Notes: a model not told the origin generated them from the letters alone. DNA of 9,644 nt from DASYAE01 sp036501535 (GCA_036501535.1 DASYAE010000251.1:1-9644); one strand, 5' to 3'; positions 1 to 6,191 are shown, counted from the stretch's first letter. Program-made: numbers and translations.

Positions 1-1
1 G

Positions 2-271
2 AGCGCCTGGCCGCACAAGCCCACCGCCTTCGACTTCCACGCCACCGAGGGCCGCTCCTGGCGCCTCACGGTCGACGGCGACGGTGCGCGGACCACCCGG
101 CTGTCCGCTACCGGCGAGGACCCGGACGCGGCCGGCCTCTCCCTTCGCGGCACGGCCAGCGATCTGGTGCTCTACCAGTACCAGCGCATTTCGGTGGACT
201 CCCTGCAACTCGACGGGGACCCGGGGCTGCTCGACCTGCTCCACGCCTGGGAACCGGAGGACTGGGCGTGA
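2..271 (+). CDS. Partial MDMPI-family protein (C-terminal 89 residues)
   Basis: The open frame enters from the left edge and stops with TGA at 269-271, so only the last 89 codons are present. The readable protein runs from SAWPHKPTAFDFHATEG to LHAWEPEDWA. It has the layout I recall for the MDMPI C-terminal domain: an H.T-(D/E)-G..W.l.v segment ('HATEGRSWRLTVDGDG'), then a G-T-A-x-D-L-x-L-y helix start ('LRGTASDLVLYQYQR'), then a short 'LDGDPGLLDLLHAW' end. Full-length members have an N-terminal DinB-like metal-binding helical bundle. They are related to mycothiol-dependent maleylpyruvate isomerase, although most have no proven substrate. Mycothiol is the thiol of actinomycetes, which fits the rest of the window. 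The N-terminal metal ligands lie outside the window, so catalytic competence cannot be judged. Confidence 0.72.
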   Translation, partial: SAWPHKPTAFDFHATEGRSWRLTVDGDGARTTRLSATGEDPDAAGLSLRGTASDLVLYQYQRISVDSLQLDGDPGLLDLLHAWEPEDWA

Positions 272-315
272 CGACACGCCACCGCTGATTCAGAGGGCGC
301 GGAGCCGGCCGGCGC

Positions 316-369
316 GGCCCGGGACCCCGCCGAGCCCGCTCGCGCGGCGCTGCGGGAGGTCCCCGGGCC
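316..369. terminator. Candidate bidirectional hairpin between convergent genes
   Basis: The arm GGCCCGGGACC (316-326) pairs with GGTCCCCGGGCC (358-369), with one bulged base. It sits in the 110-bp gap between the ends of the MDMPI fragment and the minus-strand SnoaL-like gene. The position suits a shared terminator. There is no U-tract, however, and GC-rich dyads arise often by chance here, so this is a positional inference. Confidence 0.3.
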
Positions 370-381
370 TTCCGGCGTGCG

Positions 382-741
382 CTACGAGGCCGCGGGCCGG
401 AACACGATCAACAGACTCGTGATCTTCCCGTCGCGCACGGCGTAGTAGTTGCTCAGCAGGATCTCCGGCGGCATGCCGGTGCGGTCGAAGTCGCCGTCGT
501 AGACCGCGCGCACGATCGCGTCGCCGTAGTGGTCGACCACCTCGCGCACCTCCACGGTCACCTTGGCCGCCACGACCTCGCGCTCGACCCACTCGCGCAG
601 TGCCGCGGCGCCGCGGAACTCGCGGCCGTTGTCGTTGAGGTAGGCGTCGGGGGCGAAGGCGGCGACGATCGCCTCGGTGTCGTGGGCGTTGACGGCGGCG
701 ATCTGCTCGGCGATCACGCCGGTCGGCTGCTGGACGGCCAT
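382..741 (-). CDS. SnoaL/NTF2-like domain protein
   Basis: A 119-aa single-domain protein, the usual length for the SnoaL-like (NTF2 fold) superfamily. It begins with the typical amphipathic helix 'AEQIAAVNAHDTEAIVAAFAPDAYL' (residues 11-35). Next comes the strand-loop 'NDNGREFRGAAALREWVEREV' (37-56), where 'F.G..al..w' is the family hallmark. Strands follow that end in 'SNYYAVRDGKITSLLIVFRP' (97-116). Such proteins are cone-shaped dimers used as small isomerases, hydrolases or ligand binders; the chemistry here is not deducible. The ATG at 741 is supported by GAGAGGAG on the minus strand (749-756) at good spacing. The gene is divergent from a MerR-type regulator with a 131-bp gap, so it may be that regulator's target. 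No signal peptide or membrane segment is visible, so it is probably cytoplasmic. Confidence 0.8.
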   Translation of the reverse strand: MAVQQPTGVIAEQIAAVNAHDTEAIVAAFAPDAYLNDNGREFRGAAALREWVEREVVAAKVTVEVREVVDHYGDAIVRAVYDGDFDRTGMPPEILLSNYYAVRDGKITSLLIVFRPAAS

Positions 742-814
742 GGCTGTGCTCCTCTCGGTCGGCCGGCCCGCGCGGCCGGCCGGCTTCCGAGACTGCGGGC
801 TGCCGCCGCGGGAG

Positions 815-820
815 GGTCAA
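815..820 (-). promoter_or_regulatory. Possible -35 element for the SnoaL-like gene
   Basis: The minus strand reads TTGACC at 820-815, a good -35 hexamer upstream of the SnoaL-like gene. The best -10 match (CAGTCT) lies 19 bp downstream and is weak. A 19-bp spacer is what MerR-family activators use, but the spacer holds no clear dyad. Weak evidence. Confidence 0.25.
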
Positions 821-835
821 CGCCCCCGGTGCGGC

Positions 836-866
836 GGGACTCTCCCCCCGTGGGAGAGTGGAGACT
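836..866 (+). promoter_or_regulatory. MerR-type promoter and operator dyad
   Basis: A perfect 8-bp inverted repeat with a 5-bp spacer, ACTCTCCC (839-846) and GGGAGAGT (852-859), lies directly upstream of the MerR gene. It falls between a degenerate -35 (GGGACT, 836-841, compare TTGACT) and a degenerate -10 (GAGACT, 861-866, compare TAGACT), 19 bp apart. MerR-family regulators are known to bind dyads inside over-long 19-20 bp spacers, so this is the expected autoregulatory site. The implied transcription start would fall at or next to the ATG at 873. The dyad is seen directly; the promoter elements are inference. Confidence 0.55.
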
Positions 867-872
867 GGCGGC

Positions 873-1700
873 ATGCAGGCCACATTGCCGATCGGCGACT
901 TCGCCCGGGCCACCCACCTGAGTATCAAGACACTGCGCCACTATCACCAGGCCGGGCTGCTGGAGCCGGCCCACGTCGACCCGCGCAGCGGCTACCGCCG
1001 CTACACCGCCGACCAGATCCCGACGGCCCAGGTCATCCGGCGGTTCCGCGCGCTGGACATGCCGATCGACGGTATCCGGGCCGTCCTGGCGGCGCCGGAC
1101 GTCCCCACCCGCAACGCGCTGATCGCCGCGCACCTCGGCCGCCTCGAGGACGAGCTGGCCCGCACCCGCGACGCCGTCGCCTCCCTGCGCGACCTGCTCG
1201 AGCACCCGGAGGCGGCCCGGCAGGCCCCGGTGCGGCACCGGCGGGTCGAGGCGGCGACCGCGGCCGCGATCACCGATATTGTCGACATCGCCGACGGCCC
1301 GGCGCTCTACGAGGGCGCGCTCGGCGAGCTGCGCGGCGTGCTCGCGGCGCAGGGCGTGGCGGCGACCGGCCCGGCGGGCGGCGTCTACGACGCCGAGCTG
1401 TTCACCGAGGAACGCGGGCGGGCGACCCTCTTCCTGCCGTGCGCGGGCCCGGTGCGGCCGGTCGGTCGGGTCGTGCCGATGATCGTGCCCGCGGTCGAGC
1501 TGGCCACGATCGTGCACGTCGGCGCCGACCGCGAGATCGACCGGGCCTACGGCACGCTGGCCGAGTACGTCGCGCGGCACGAGCTGGCCGTCGACGGGCC
1601 GATCCGCGAGTACTACCTCGTCGACCGGCACGACACGCCCGACGAGAGCCGCTGGTGCACCGAGGTGGGATGGCCGATCTTCCAGGTCGGCGCCGAGTGA
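873..1700 (+). CDS. MerR-family regulator with GyrI-like effector domain
   Basis: A 275-aa transcription factor. Residues 5-48 form a MerR winged helix-turn-helix ('LPIGDFARATHLSIKTLRHYHQAGLLEPAHVD' then the wing 'SGYRRYT'). Residues about 80-112 form the dimerisation coiled coil ('LGRLEDELARTRDAVASLRDLLE'). Residues about 122-275 form a GyrI-like/AraC effector-binding domain: 'ALYEGALGELRGVL', 'LPCAGPV', the 'HVGADREIDRAYGTLAEYV' helix, and 'GPIREYYLVD...CTEVGWPI' at the end. BltR/TipA-like proteins of this layout sense small hydrophobic or cationic drugs, but the ligand here is unknown. I chose the ATG at 873 because the domain begins right after it and GGAG (860-863) lies 9 bp upstream; a GTG at 858 in frame would only add METGG. 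Divergent from the SnoaL-like gene and probably autoregulated through the dyad at 839-859. Confidence 0.9.
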   Translation: MQATLPIGDFARATHLSIKTLRHYHQAGLLEPAHVDPRSGYRRYTADQIPTAQVIRRFRALDMPIDGIRAVLAAPDVPTRNALIAAHLGRLEDELARTRDAVASLRDLLEHPEAARQAPVRHRRVEAATAAAITDIVDIADGPALYEGALGELRGVLAAQGVAATGPAGGVYDAELFTEERGRATLFLPCAGPVRPVGRVVPMIVPAVELATIVHVGADREIDRAYGTLAEYVARHELAVDGPIREYYLVDRHDTPDESRWCTEVGWPIFQVGAE

Positions 1701-1753
1701 CGGCGAGATCAGCGACTCTGCGGCTCCGGACGCGCGGGCGACTTCCGCCAGAC

Positions 1754-1776
1754 GGATATAGGGCTCCTGCTATACC
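1754..1776. terminator. Weak hairpin between convergent MerR and LacI genes
   Basis: GGATATAG (1754-1761) pairs with CTATACC (1770-1776) with one bulged A and an 8-nt loop, between the stops of the MerR gene (1700) and the minus-strand LacI gene (1812). The A/T-rich stem stands out from the surrounding GC. The same 111-bp gap holds GGATA...GGGCTCC twice, 29 bp apart (from 1754 and 1783), and a third GGGCTC at 1819. A terminator role is inferred from position only. Confidence 0.22.
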
Positions 1777-1811
1777 CACTGTGGATACGGGCTCCCGGCA
1801 GCCGAAAACCA

Positions 1812-2873
1812 TTAACCCGGGCTCTCGGCGCGGGTGCTCGCGCGCGGGACGACCTGCCAGGCCGGCGGATCCTGCGCCTGTGGCCGGGGAAGGCCGAGCG
1901 CTATGCGGGCGCAGCGGCGGCCCTGGTCGCGCAGCGACTGCCGCAGGGTGGTCAGCCCCGCCAGCTCGGCGGCGTCGCTGTCGTCCCAGCCGGTGACCGC
2001 GAGGGCGTCCGGCACGGCCCGGCCGGCACGGGCCGCGGCGCGCAGCGTGCCGAGGGCGAGTTCGTCGCTCATCGCGGCGATCGCGTCGGGCGGGTCGTCG
2101 CCGCGCAGCAGTTCCTCCGCGAACGCCTCGCCCTGTGCGGTGGCGTTGGCCGGGCACACCGCGACGCGCAGGTCGGCCGGGGCGCCCCCGGTCTGGCGCC
2201 AGGCGTCGAGGAGGCCGTTCCAGCGGTGCCGGGTGACCGGATAGGTCACCTCCGCGCCGGGCGGGCCGGTGCACAGCGCCTGGAGCCGGTCGCGGTTGAT
2301 CGGGAAGCTGAGCACCGCCGGCCGGGCGGCGCCGGCGAAGGCCAGCCGGCCGACCGCCGCCGCCGCGGCGCGATCGTCGATGCCGACGACGGGCAGCCCG
2401 CGGCGGGCGGACCCGGCGTGCACGACCGCCGGCAGCCGGCTGGCCGCGACCGCGTCCAGCACCGGGTCGTCGTCGCTGGTGGTCCACACGATGAAGCCGT
2501 CGACCACCGCCTGGGCGACGCGTTGCACGTCGGTGGCGGCGCCGGTGATCGGGACCAGCGTCATGCCGACGCCCTCGGCCGCGCAGACCTCTGCCACGCC
2601 TGCCAGGAACCGGGCCGCCTGCGGGTCGTCGAAGGCGTAGGTCAGCCGTTCGCCGAGGACCACCCCGAGGCTGCCGGCGCGGCCCTGGCGCAGCGACCGG
2701 GCGCCGGGATGCGGGCCCGGATAACCCAGCCGCTTCGCGGCCGCGCGCACCTTTCCCGCGGTGGCCGGCGCGACCCGCTCGGGCTGCGAATAGACGTAGG
2801 AGACCGTCATCACCGAAACCCCGGCGGCGTCGGCGACCTGACGCTGCGTCGGTCGACCTCCCTGTTGGACCAC
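1812..2873 (-). CDS. LacI-family transcriptional repressor
   Basis: A 353-aa repressor. Residues about 8-52 form the LacI headpiece ('PTQRQVADAAGVSVMTVSYVY' then 'VAPATAGKVRAAAKRLGY'), followed by the hinge 'HPGARSLRQGR' (about 55-65). The rest is a periplasmic-binding-protein-like core: 'SLGVVLGERLTYAFDDPQAARFLAGVAEVC', 'DGFIVWTTSDDDPVLDAV', 'GLPVVGIDDRAAAAAV', 'PDAIAAMSDELALGTLRAA', 'PDALAVTGWDDSDAAELAGLTTLRQSL'. The GERLTYAFDDP segment is one I recall from an actinobacterial LacI subgroup often found beside MFS genes. The GTG at 2873 is the only start that keeps the whole headpiece. Its only Shine-Dalgarno-like bases (AGGGG) touch the start codon, so a leaderless transcript is plausible. 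The inducer is unknown. Divergent from the MFS gene with a palindromic operator between them; probably represses both. Confidence 0.92.
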   Translation of the reverse strand: MVQQGGRPTQRQVADAAGVSVMTVSYVYSQPERVAPATAGKVRAAAKRLGYPGPHPGARSLRQGRAGSLGVVLGERLTYAFDDPQAARFLAGVAEVCAAEGVGMTLVPITGAATDVQRVAQAVVDGFIVWTTSDDDPVLDAVAASRLPAVVHAGSARRGLPVVGIDDRAAAAAVGRLAFAGAARPAVLSFPINRDRLQALCTGPPGAEVTYPVTRHRWNGLLDAWRQTGGAPADLRVAVCPANATAQGEAFAEELLRGDDPPDAIAAMSDELALGTLRAAARAGRAVPDALAVTGWDDSDAAELAGLTTLRQSLRDQGRRCARIALGLPRPQAQDPPAWQVVPRASTRAESPG

Positions 2874-2876
2874 CCC

Positions 2877-2882
2877 TATACT
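2877..2882 (+). promoter_or_regulatory. Possible -10 of the MFS promoter
   Basis: TATACT is one mismatch from TATAAT and is the most A/T-rich hexamer in this gap, upstream of the plus-strand MFS gene. No convincing -35 is seen (only GTCGAC-like sequence about 18 bp upstream). On the opposite strand the overlapping TAGAGT (2885-2880) could be the -10 of the lacI-type gene, with a start at its GTG. A repressor on the palindrome at 2888-2903 would block either promoter. Confidence 0.4.
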
Positions 2883-2887
2883 CTAGC

Positions 2888-2903
2888 TGTGTATCGATAC
2901 ACA
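2888..2903. promoter_or_regulatory. LacI-family operator palindrome
   Basis: TGTGTATCGATACACA is a perfect 16-bp palindrome with a central CG, the typical form of LacI-family operators. It lies 15 bp upstream of the lacI-type GTG and next to the candidate -10 elements of both divergent genes. A perfect A/T-bearing 16-mer palindrome in such GC-rich DNA is unlikely by chance. Binding by the neighbouring repressor is inferred. Confidence 0.72.
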
Positions 2904-2978
2904 AAACGAACCGCCACAGAGCGGGAGCTCGCCGAGCCGAAGCGTGACGGCTCAGTGCCGCCGCAGCGCGGGCCGCTG

Positions 2979-4166
2979 ATGGCCGACGACACCGGCGGCG
3001 AGGCGTTTCGCCGCGACTCGGCGACGCTGCTGTCCTACGGCGCGCTGGCCGTATTCGCGTTCTGGCTCTACGCGTTCGGCCCGGCGCTGGCGCTGCTGCA
3101 GGCCGAGCTGCACTTCTCGTACACCCTGCTCGGCGTCTACTCGGCGCTGTGGGCGGCCGGCTCCGCCGTGGCGGGACTGTGCTTCGCGGCACTCGCGCGC
3201 CGGCGTTCGCGCGCCGTGCTGCTCTGGTCCTCGGCGATAGGCATGACGGCCGGCGCCGTCCTGTTCGCGACCACGCACACCGTCGCATCGACGCTGGTCG
3301 GTACCGCGCTGCTCGGCCTGGCGGGGACGATCATGCTCACCTGCACCCAGGCGATCATGTCCGACCGGCACGGCGAGCGCCGCGACCGCGTGCTGATCGA
3401 AGCCAACGTGGGCGCGGCCGGCTGCGCGGTGCTGGCCCCGCTCCTGCTCGGCGCGTTCCAGGGCACCCCGGCGGGCTGGCGCGTGGTGATGGGCCTGCCC
3501 GCTCTCCTCCTGGCCGGCCTCTATCTGCGCTACCGGCACCAGCCGCTGCCCGAGTCGCCGGACGAGTGGCACACCGGGGGCAGGAACCGGCTCCCGCTGG
3601 CCTGCTGGCTGCTGGTCGGCCTGGTCGCGGTCAGTACCGCGGTCGAGTTCTGCCTCGTCTACTTCGGCGCCGAACTGCTCAGGACCACCGGGCTGCAGAC
3701 CGCCCGGGCCGCCACCGCGATGAGCGCCTTCTATCTCGGCATCCTGGCCGGCCGCGCCGGCGGCGCGTGGCTCAGCCGGCGCGCCGGGCGGGCCGGCGCG
3801 CTGCTGTGGGCGTCCCTGGCCGTGACCGCGGCCGGGTTCGTGCTGTTCTGGCTGGCCGGCCTGCCGGTCCCGGCGATCGCCGGACTGTTCCTGTGCGGGC
3901 TCGGCGTGGCCAATCTTTACCCCCTCGCGCTCGCCCGCGCCCTGGCCGCCGCGCCCGGCAACAGCGACAGCGCCAATGCCGCGACTCAACTGCTCGCCGG
4001 CGTGTTCGGGATCGCCGCGCCGTACCTGCTCGGCAGCCTCGCCGACCACTTCGGGCTGCGCGCCGCGTTCGTCGTCGAGCCGGTGCTCATCGGGTCGAGC
4101 GCGCTCCTGCTGCTGGCCGGCCCCCGGCTCGCGCGGCGCGCCGGGAACACTGCGAACGCTGCTTAG
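2979..4166 (+). CDS. MFS transporter, 12 TM segments
   Basis: A 395-aa integral membrane protein of the major facilitator superfamily, of usual length. I count about 12 hydrophobic segments in two six-helix halves, near residues 16-38, 48-70, 78-97, 104-126, 138-158, 165-183, then 206-230, 244-262, 272-291, 294-316, 335-353 and 360-380. A polar central loop 'PLPESPDEWHTGGRNR' (about 187-202) separates the halves. Basic 'LARRRSRAVLLW' after TM2 and 'LSRRAGRAGALLW' after TM8 sit where the MFS A-loop motif belongs. Divergent LacI control suggests a sugar or related carbohydrate, but no catabolic gene is nearby, so import or export cannot be decided. The ATG at 2979 has only a weak GCGGG upstream. 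An in-frame GTG at 2955 is an alternative; a GTG at 2889 lies inside the operator and is unlikely. Its stop overlaps the end of the convergent GlxA-like gene by 4 bp. Confidence 0.88.
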   Translation: MADDTGGEAFRRDSATLLSYGALAVFAFWLYAFGPALALLQAELHFSYTLLGVYSALWAAGSAVAGLCFAALARRRSRAVLLWSSAIGMTAGAVLFATTHTVASTLVGTALLGLAGTIMLTCTQAIMSDRHGERRDRVLIEANVGAAGCAVLAPLLLGAFQGTPAGWRVVMGLPALLLAGLYLRYRHQPLPESPDEWHTGGRNRLPLACWLLVGLVAVSTAVEFCLVYFGAELLRTTGLQTARAATAMSAFYLGILAGRAGGAWLSRRAGRAGALLWASLAVTAAGFVLFWLAGLPVPAIAGLFLCGLGVANLYPLALARALAAAPGNSDSANAATQLLAGVFGIAAPYLLGSLADHFGLRAAFVVEPVLIGSSALLLLAGPRLARRAGNTANAA

Positions 4167-5230
4167 ACCGTTGCGACCGTCTCCAGCTCGCGCGCACCGC
4201 GGCGCACAGCATCGTCATCGTCAGGCTCCAGCGATCCGCGGGACTGGAAGGTGTGCCGGTATCCCTGCGGGCTGGTGCGCACCACGCGGCTGAAGTGCTT
4301 GCGCAGGTTGGCCGCGGTGGAGAAGCCGCTCTTCTGGGCGATCGCGTCGATCGGCAGGTCGCTGGTCTCCAGCAGCCGCTGGGCCAGGCGCAGGCGCTGG
4401 TGCAGCAGCCACTGGTAGGGCGTCGTGCCGGTGCTCGCGACGAAGCGGCGGGCGAAGGTGCGCCGGCTCATCGCCGAGCGTGCGGCCAGGTCCTCGACCG
4501 CGACCGGCTCGCCGAGGTTCTCCTGCACCCATGCCATCGTCTCGGCGAACAGGTCGGCGGTGTCGGGGACCGGCATCGGCGTCTCGATGTACTGGGCCTG
4601 GCCCCCGTCGCGGAACGGCGGGACGACCATCTGGCGGGCCAGCCGGGCGGCGACCTCGGCCCCGTAGTCCTGGCGGACCACGTGCAGGCACAGGTCGATG
4701 CAGGCCGCACTGCCCGCGGAGGTCAGGATGTCCCCGCCGTCGACGTAGAGCACGCCCGGGTCCAGCGACATGTCGGGATACTGCTTCAGCAGCTCGCCGC
4801 AGTGCGACCAGTGCGTAGTCGCGCGCCGCCCGCTCAGCAGGCCCGAGGCGGCCAGGACGAAGGCGCCGGTGCACAGCGAGATGACGCGTGCGCCGCGGGC
4901 GTGGGCCTCGCGGATCGCCTCGAGCATCTCGCCGGGCACGCGTTCGGGCGTGTCAGTGGGCGGCACGAGCACGGTGTCCGCGCCGCGTAGCGTATCCAGG
5001 CCTTGCGACACCTCGAGCCGGAGGCCGACGTCGATGGTGACGGCTCCCGGGCGGGCCGCGCAGATCGCGAAGCGGTACCAGGGGACGCCGGACTCCTCCG
5101 TGCGGTCGGTGCCGAACACGTCGCAGACCACGCCGAACTCGAACATCGAGAGCCCGTCGTAGACGGCGGCGGCGACCGTGCCGCCCGGGCTGCGCCTCGG
5201 TCGGACGATGTTGGCCGTATCTTCTCGCAT
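4163..5230 (-). CDS. GlxA-like AraC-family regulator with DJ-1/PfpI domain
   Basis: A 355-aa regulator of the GlxA type, of normal length. Residues about 17-190 are a DJ-1/PfpI class I glutamine amidotransferase-like domain: 'VAAAVYDGLSMFEFGVVCDVFG', then 'RVISLCTGAFVLAASGLLSGRRATTHW' with the conserved nucleophile-elbow Cys near residue 120, then 'SAGSAACIDLCLHVVRQDYG'. Residues about 228-328 are the AraC DNA-binding domain with both helix-turn-helices: 'VAVEDLAARSAMSRRTFARRFVASTGTTPYQWLLHQRL' and 'IDAIAQKSGFSTAANLRKHFSRVVRTSPQGYR'. GlxA-type proteins are usually activators; the amidotransferase-like part serves as a sensor or structural domain, and the ligand is unknown. The tail 'SLEPDDDDAVRRGARELETVATV' is a charged extension. 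I chose the ATG at 5230 because the domain follows directly; an in-frame ATG at 5290 adds 20 unlikely residues. No Shine-Dalgarno is seen, so the message may be leaderless. An imperfect dyad GTGnCAnnnnTGnCAC (5232-5247) lies just upstream. Confidence 0.9.
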   Translation of the reverse strand: MREDTANIVRPRRSPGGTVAAAVYDGLSMFEFGVVCDVFGTDRTEESGVPWYRFAICAARPGAVTIDVGLRLEVSQGLDTLRGADTVLVPPTDTPERVPGEMLEAIREAHARGARVISLCTGAFVLAASGLLSGRRATTHWSHCGELLKQYPDMSLDPGVLYVDGGDILTSAGSAACIDLCLHVVRQDYGAEVAARLARQMVVPPFRDGGQAQYIETPMPVPDTADLFAETMAWVQENLGEPVAVEDLAARSAMSRRTFARRFVASTGTTPYQWLLHQRLRLAQRLLETSDLPIDAIAQKSGFSTAANLRKHFSRVVRTSPQGYRHTFQSRGSLEPDDDDAVRRGARELETVATV

Positions 5231-5239
5231 AGTGACAAT
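5211..5239 (+). promoter_or_regulatory. Possible promoter of the 176-aa gene
   Basis: TTGGCC (5211-5216) and GACAAT (5234-5239) match -35 and -10 consensus at four of six positions each, with a 17-bp spacer. The implied start is about 37 bp before the ATG at 5283. The -35 lies within the 5' end of the divergent GlxA-like gene and the -10 overlaps the imperfect dyad at 5232-5247, so a GlxA-like protein bound there could affect this promoter. Inference only. Confidence 0.3.
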
Positions 5240-5282
5240 GATGCCACTGTCGCGGACCGGCCGCACGGCCGACCATGGATAC

Positions 5283-5813
5283 ATGGGCACTACACCGAGT
5301 ACATCGAGACTGCGGAGAACCAGGACGCTGCGCGTCTGGCACCGTGCGCTGGCCCGGTTCCTGGGCCCGTTCCAGGACGAGGGGCTGGCCGCCGGGCGCT
5401 CGCCGGACGGCGGCCGGCTGCGGGCGGCGCGCGCCCGGGCGCTGGTCGCCCCTGCGTGCCGCGACCGGCTGGCCCGGGACTGGGAGAGCCTGCTGCGCGC
5501 GGCCGGGGAGCGGCCGGTGCCGCTCGACGTGCGCGCGCCGCTGTGCCGCCGGCGGATCCTGGCCGCCGAAACCGATATCAGGCAGCTGGCGAGCGCGCTG
5601 CGCGCCCCGCTTCCGGTGCCGGTGCGCGGCGTGGCGATGGCCGCGATGCTGCTGACCGACGGAAGCGGACCGGTCTACAACGGCGCCTGCGCGACCGACC
5701 TGGGCGCCGCGGTACAGGAGGCGATCCGCCGGACGGATCCGTGGACGGCGCTGATGGACCCGGCTTCGGACGTGCCGTCAGACTTCGGCCAGGACTCTGC
5801 GTCGCTGCGCTGA
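5283..5813 (+). CDS. Conserved actinobacterial protein of unknown function
   Basis: A 176-aa protein that I recognise as a family common in streptomycetes and relatives but without a known function. The conserved-looking core is 'ARDWESLLRAA' (about 64-74), 'RAPLCRRRILAAETDIRQLASALRAPLPVPVRGVAMAAMLLTDGSGPVYN' (84-133) and 'DLGAAVQEAIRRTDPW' (139-154). The L-P-V-P-x-R-G-V-A-M motif followed by L-L-x-D-G-x-G-P-x-Y-N is the signature. The N-terminus is basic ('RLRRTRTLRVWHRALARFLG'). No signal peptide or clear membrane span is visible, so it is probably cytoplasmic or peripherally membrane-bound. The ATG at 5283 is the closest in-frame start to the conserved part, but it lacks a good ribosome binding site, so the start is uncertain; the frame is open upstream to 5178. 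Divergent from the GlxA-like regulator (52-bp gap), which may control it. Confidence 0.72.
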   Translation: MGTTPSTSRLRRTRTLRVWHRALARFLGPFQDEGLAAGRSPDGGRLRAARARALVAPACRDRLARDWESLLRAAGERPVPLDVRAPLCRRRILAAETDIRQLASALRAPLPVPVRGVAMAAMLLTDGSGPVYNGACATDLGAAVQEAIRRTDPWTALMDPASDVPSDFGQDSASLR

Positions 5814-5862
5814 ACAGGGGATCGGGGCCCCGGGGAAAGGCGGGCGGATCGGAGCGGCGGGC

Positions 5863-6078
5863 TCACACCCGCGCCAGGAACTCGGCGCACGGGCCGTCCC
5901 AGGCGTCCAGCATCTCCGCGAAGATCGGCGTGGCCGCGAGCTGATCCCTCGACCGGTCCACAACACCACCCGATCGAGTGAGCGCCGGTGCACCCGTACG
6001 CGCCGGCGCCTCGGTCCAGCCTCCGCGGCCGTCCGCCGCGACCCCACCATCGAACATACTCTGAGCAGCGGCTTCCAT
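5863..6078 (-). CDS. Small hypothetical protein, 71 aa
   Basis: I do not recognise this protein. It starts MEAAAQSMFDGGVAADGRGG and ends ATPIFAEMLDAWDGPCAEF then LARV. The first two thirds are low-complexity (G, A, T, R rich), as in a disordered tail. The last 22 residues look like a structured acidic amphipathic helix with one Cys, 'PIFAEMLDAWDGPCAEFLARV'. The ATG at 6078 has an excellent Shine-Dalgarno, GAGAGGTG on the minus strand (6084-6091), which is the main reason to believe the gene. A longer in-frame start at 6120 would precede that site and is less likely. It is convergent with the 176-aa gene (49-bp gap) and divergent from the membrane-anchored protein gene. It might be a regulatory small protein or a modified-peptide precursor, but no maturation enzyme is nearby, so I give no function. 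Confidence 0.5.
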   Translation of the reverse strand: MEAAAQSMFDGGVAADGRGGWTEAPARTGAPALTRSGGVVDRSRDQLAATPIFAEMLDAWDGPCAEFLARV

Positions 6079-6083
6079 GTCTG

Positions 6084-6091
6084 CACCTCTC
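6084..6091 (-). promoter_or_regulatory. Ribosome binding site of the 71-aa ORF
   Basis: GAGAGGTG on the minus strand has its AGAGG core 7 nt before the ATG at 6078. It decides this start over the in-frame ATG at 6120. Confidence 0.6.
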
Positions 6092-6191
6092 GCCGTCCGG
6101 CGGGCGCGCGGCCGCGGCACCCGCGACGGTGCCCAGTACCCCGCGCGGCGGCCGGCTATTCACCGAGGAGCGCCGTGACCTGGACGGCCAG

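Noticed and set aside
714..3288. Very long minus-strand open frames of 305 and 628 codons
   Set aside because: They are rich in Arg, Ala, Pro and Gly without domain signatures, and lie antisense to or out of frame with the clear MerR and LacI genes. High-GC DNA makes such shadow frames routinely.
5258..5271. CGGCCG-CA-CGGCCG as an operator of the GlxA-type gene
   Set aside because: The arms are self-palindromic GC hexamers with a 2-bp spacer, which is too common in this base composition to claim.
5823..5832. CGGGGCCCCG as a terminator between the convergent 176-aa and 71-aa genes
   Set aside because: It is a palindrome without a loop, and no U-tract follows. Such GC palindromes are expected by chance here.
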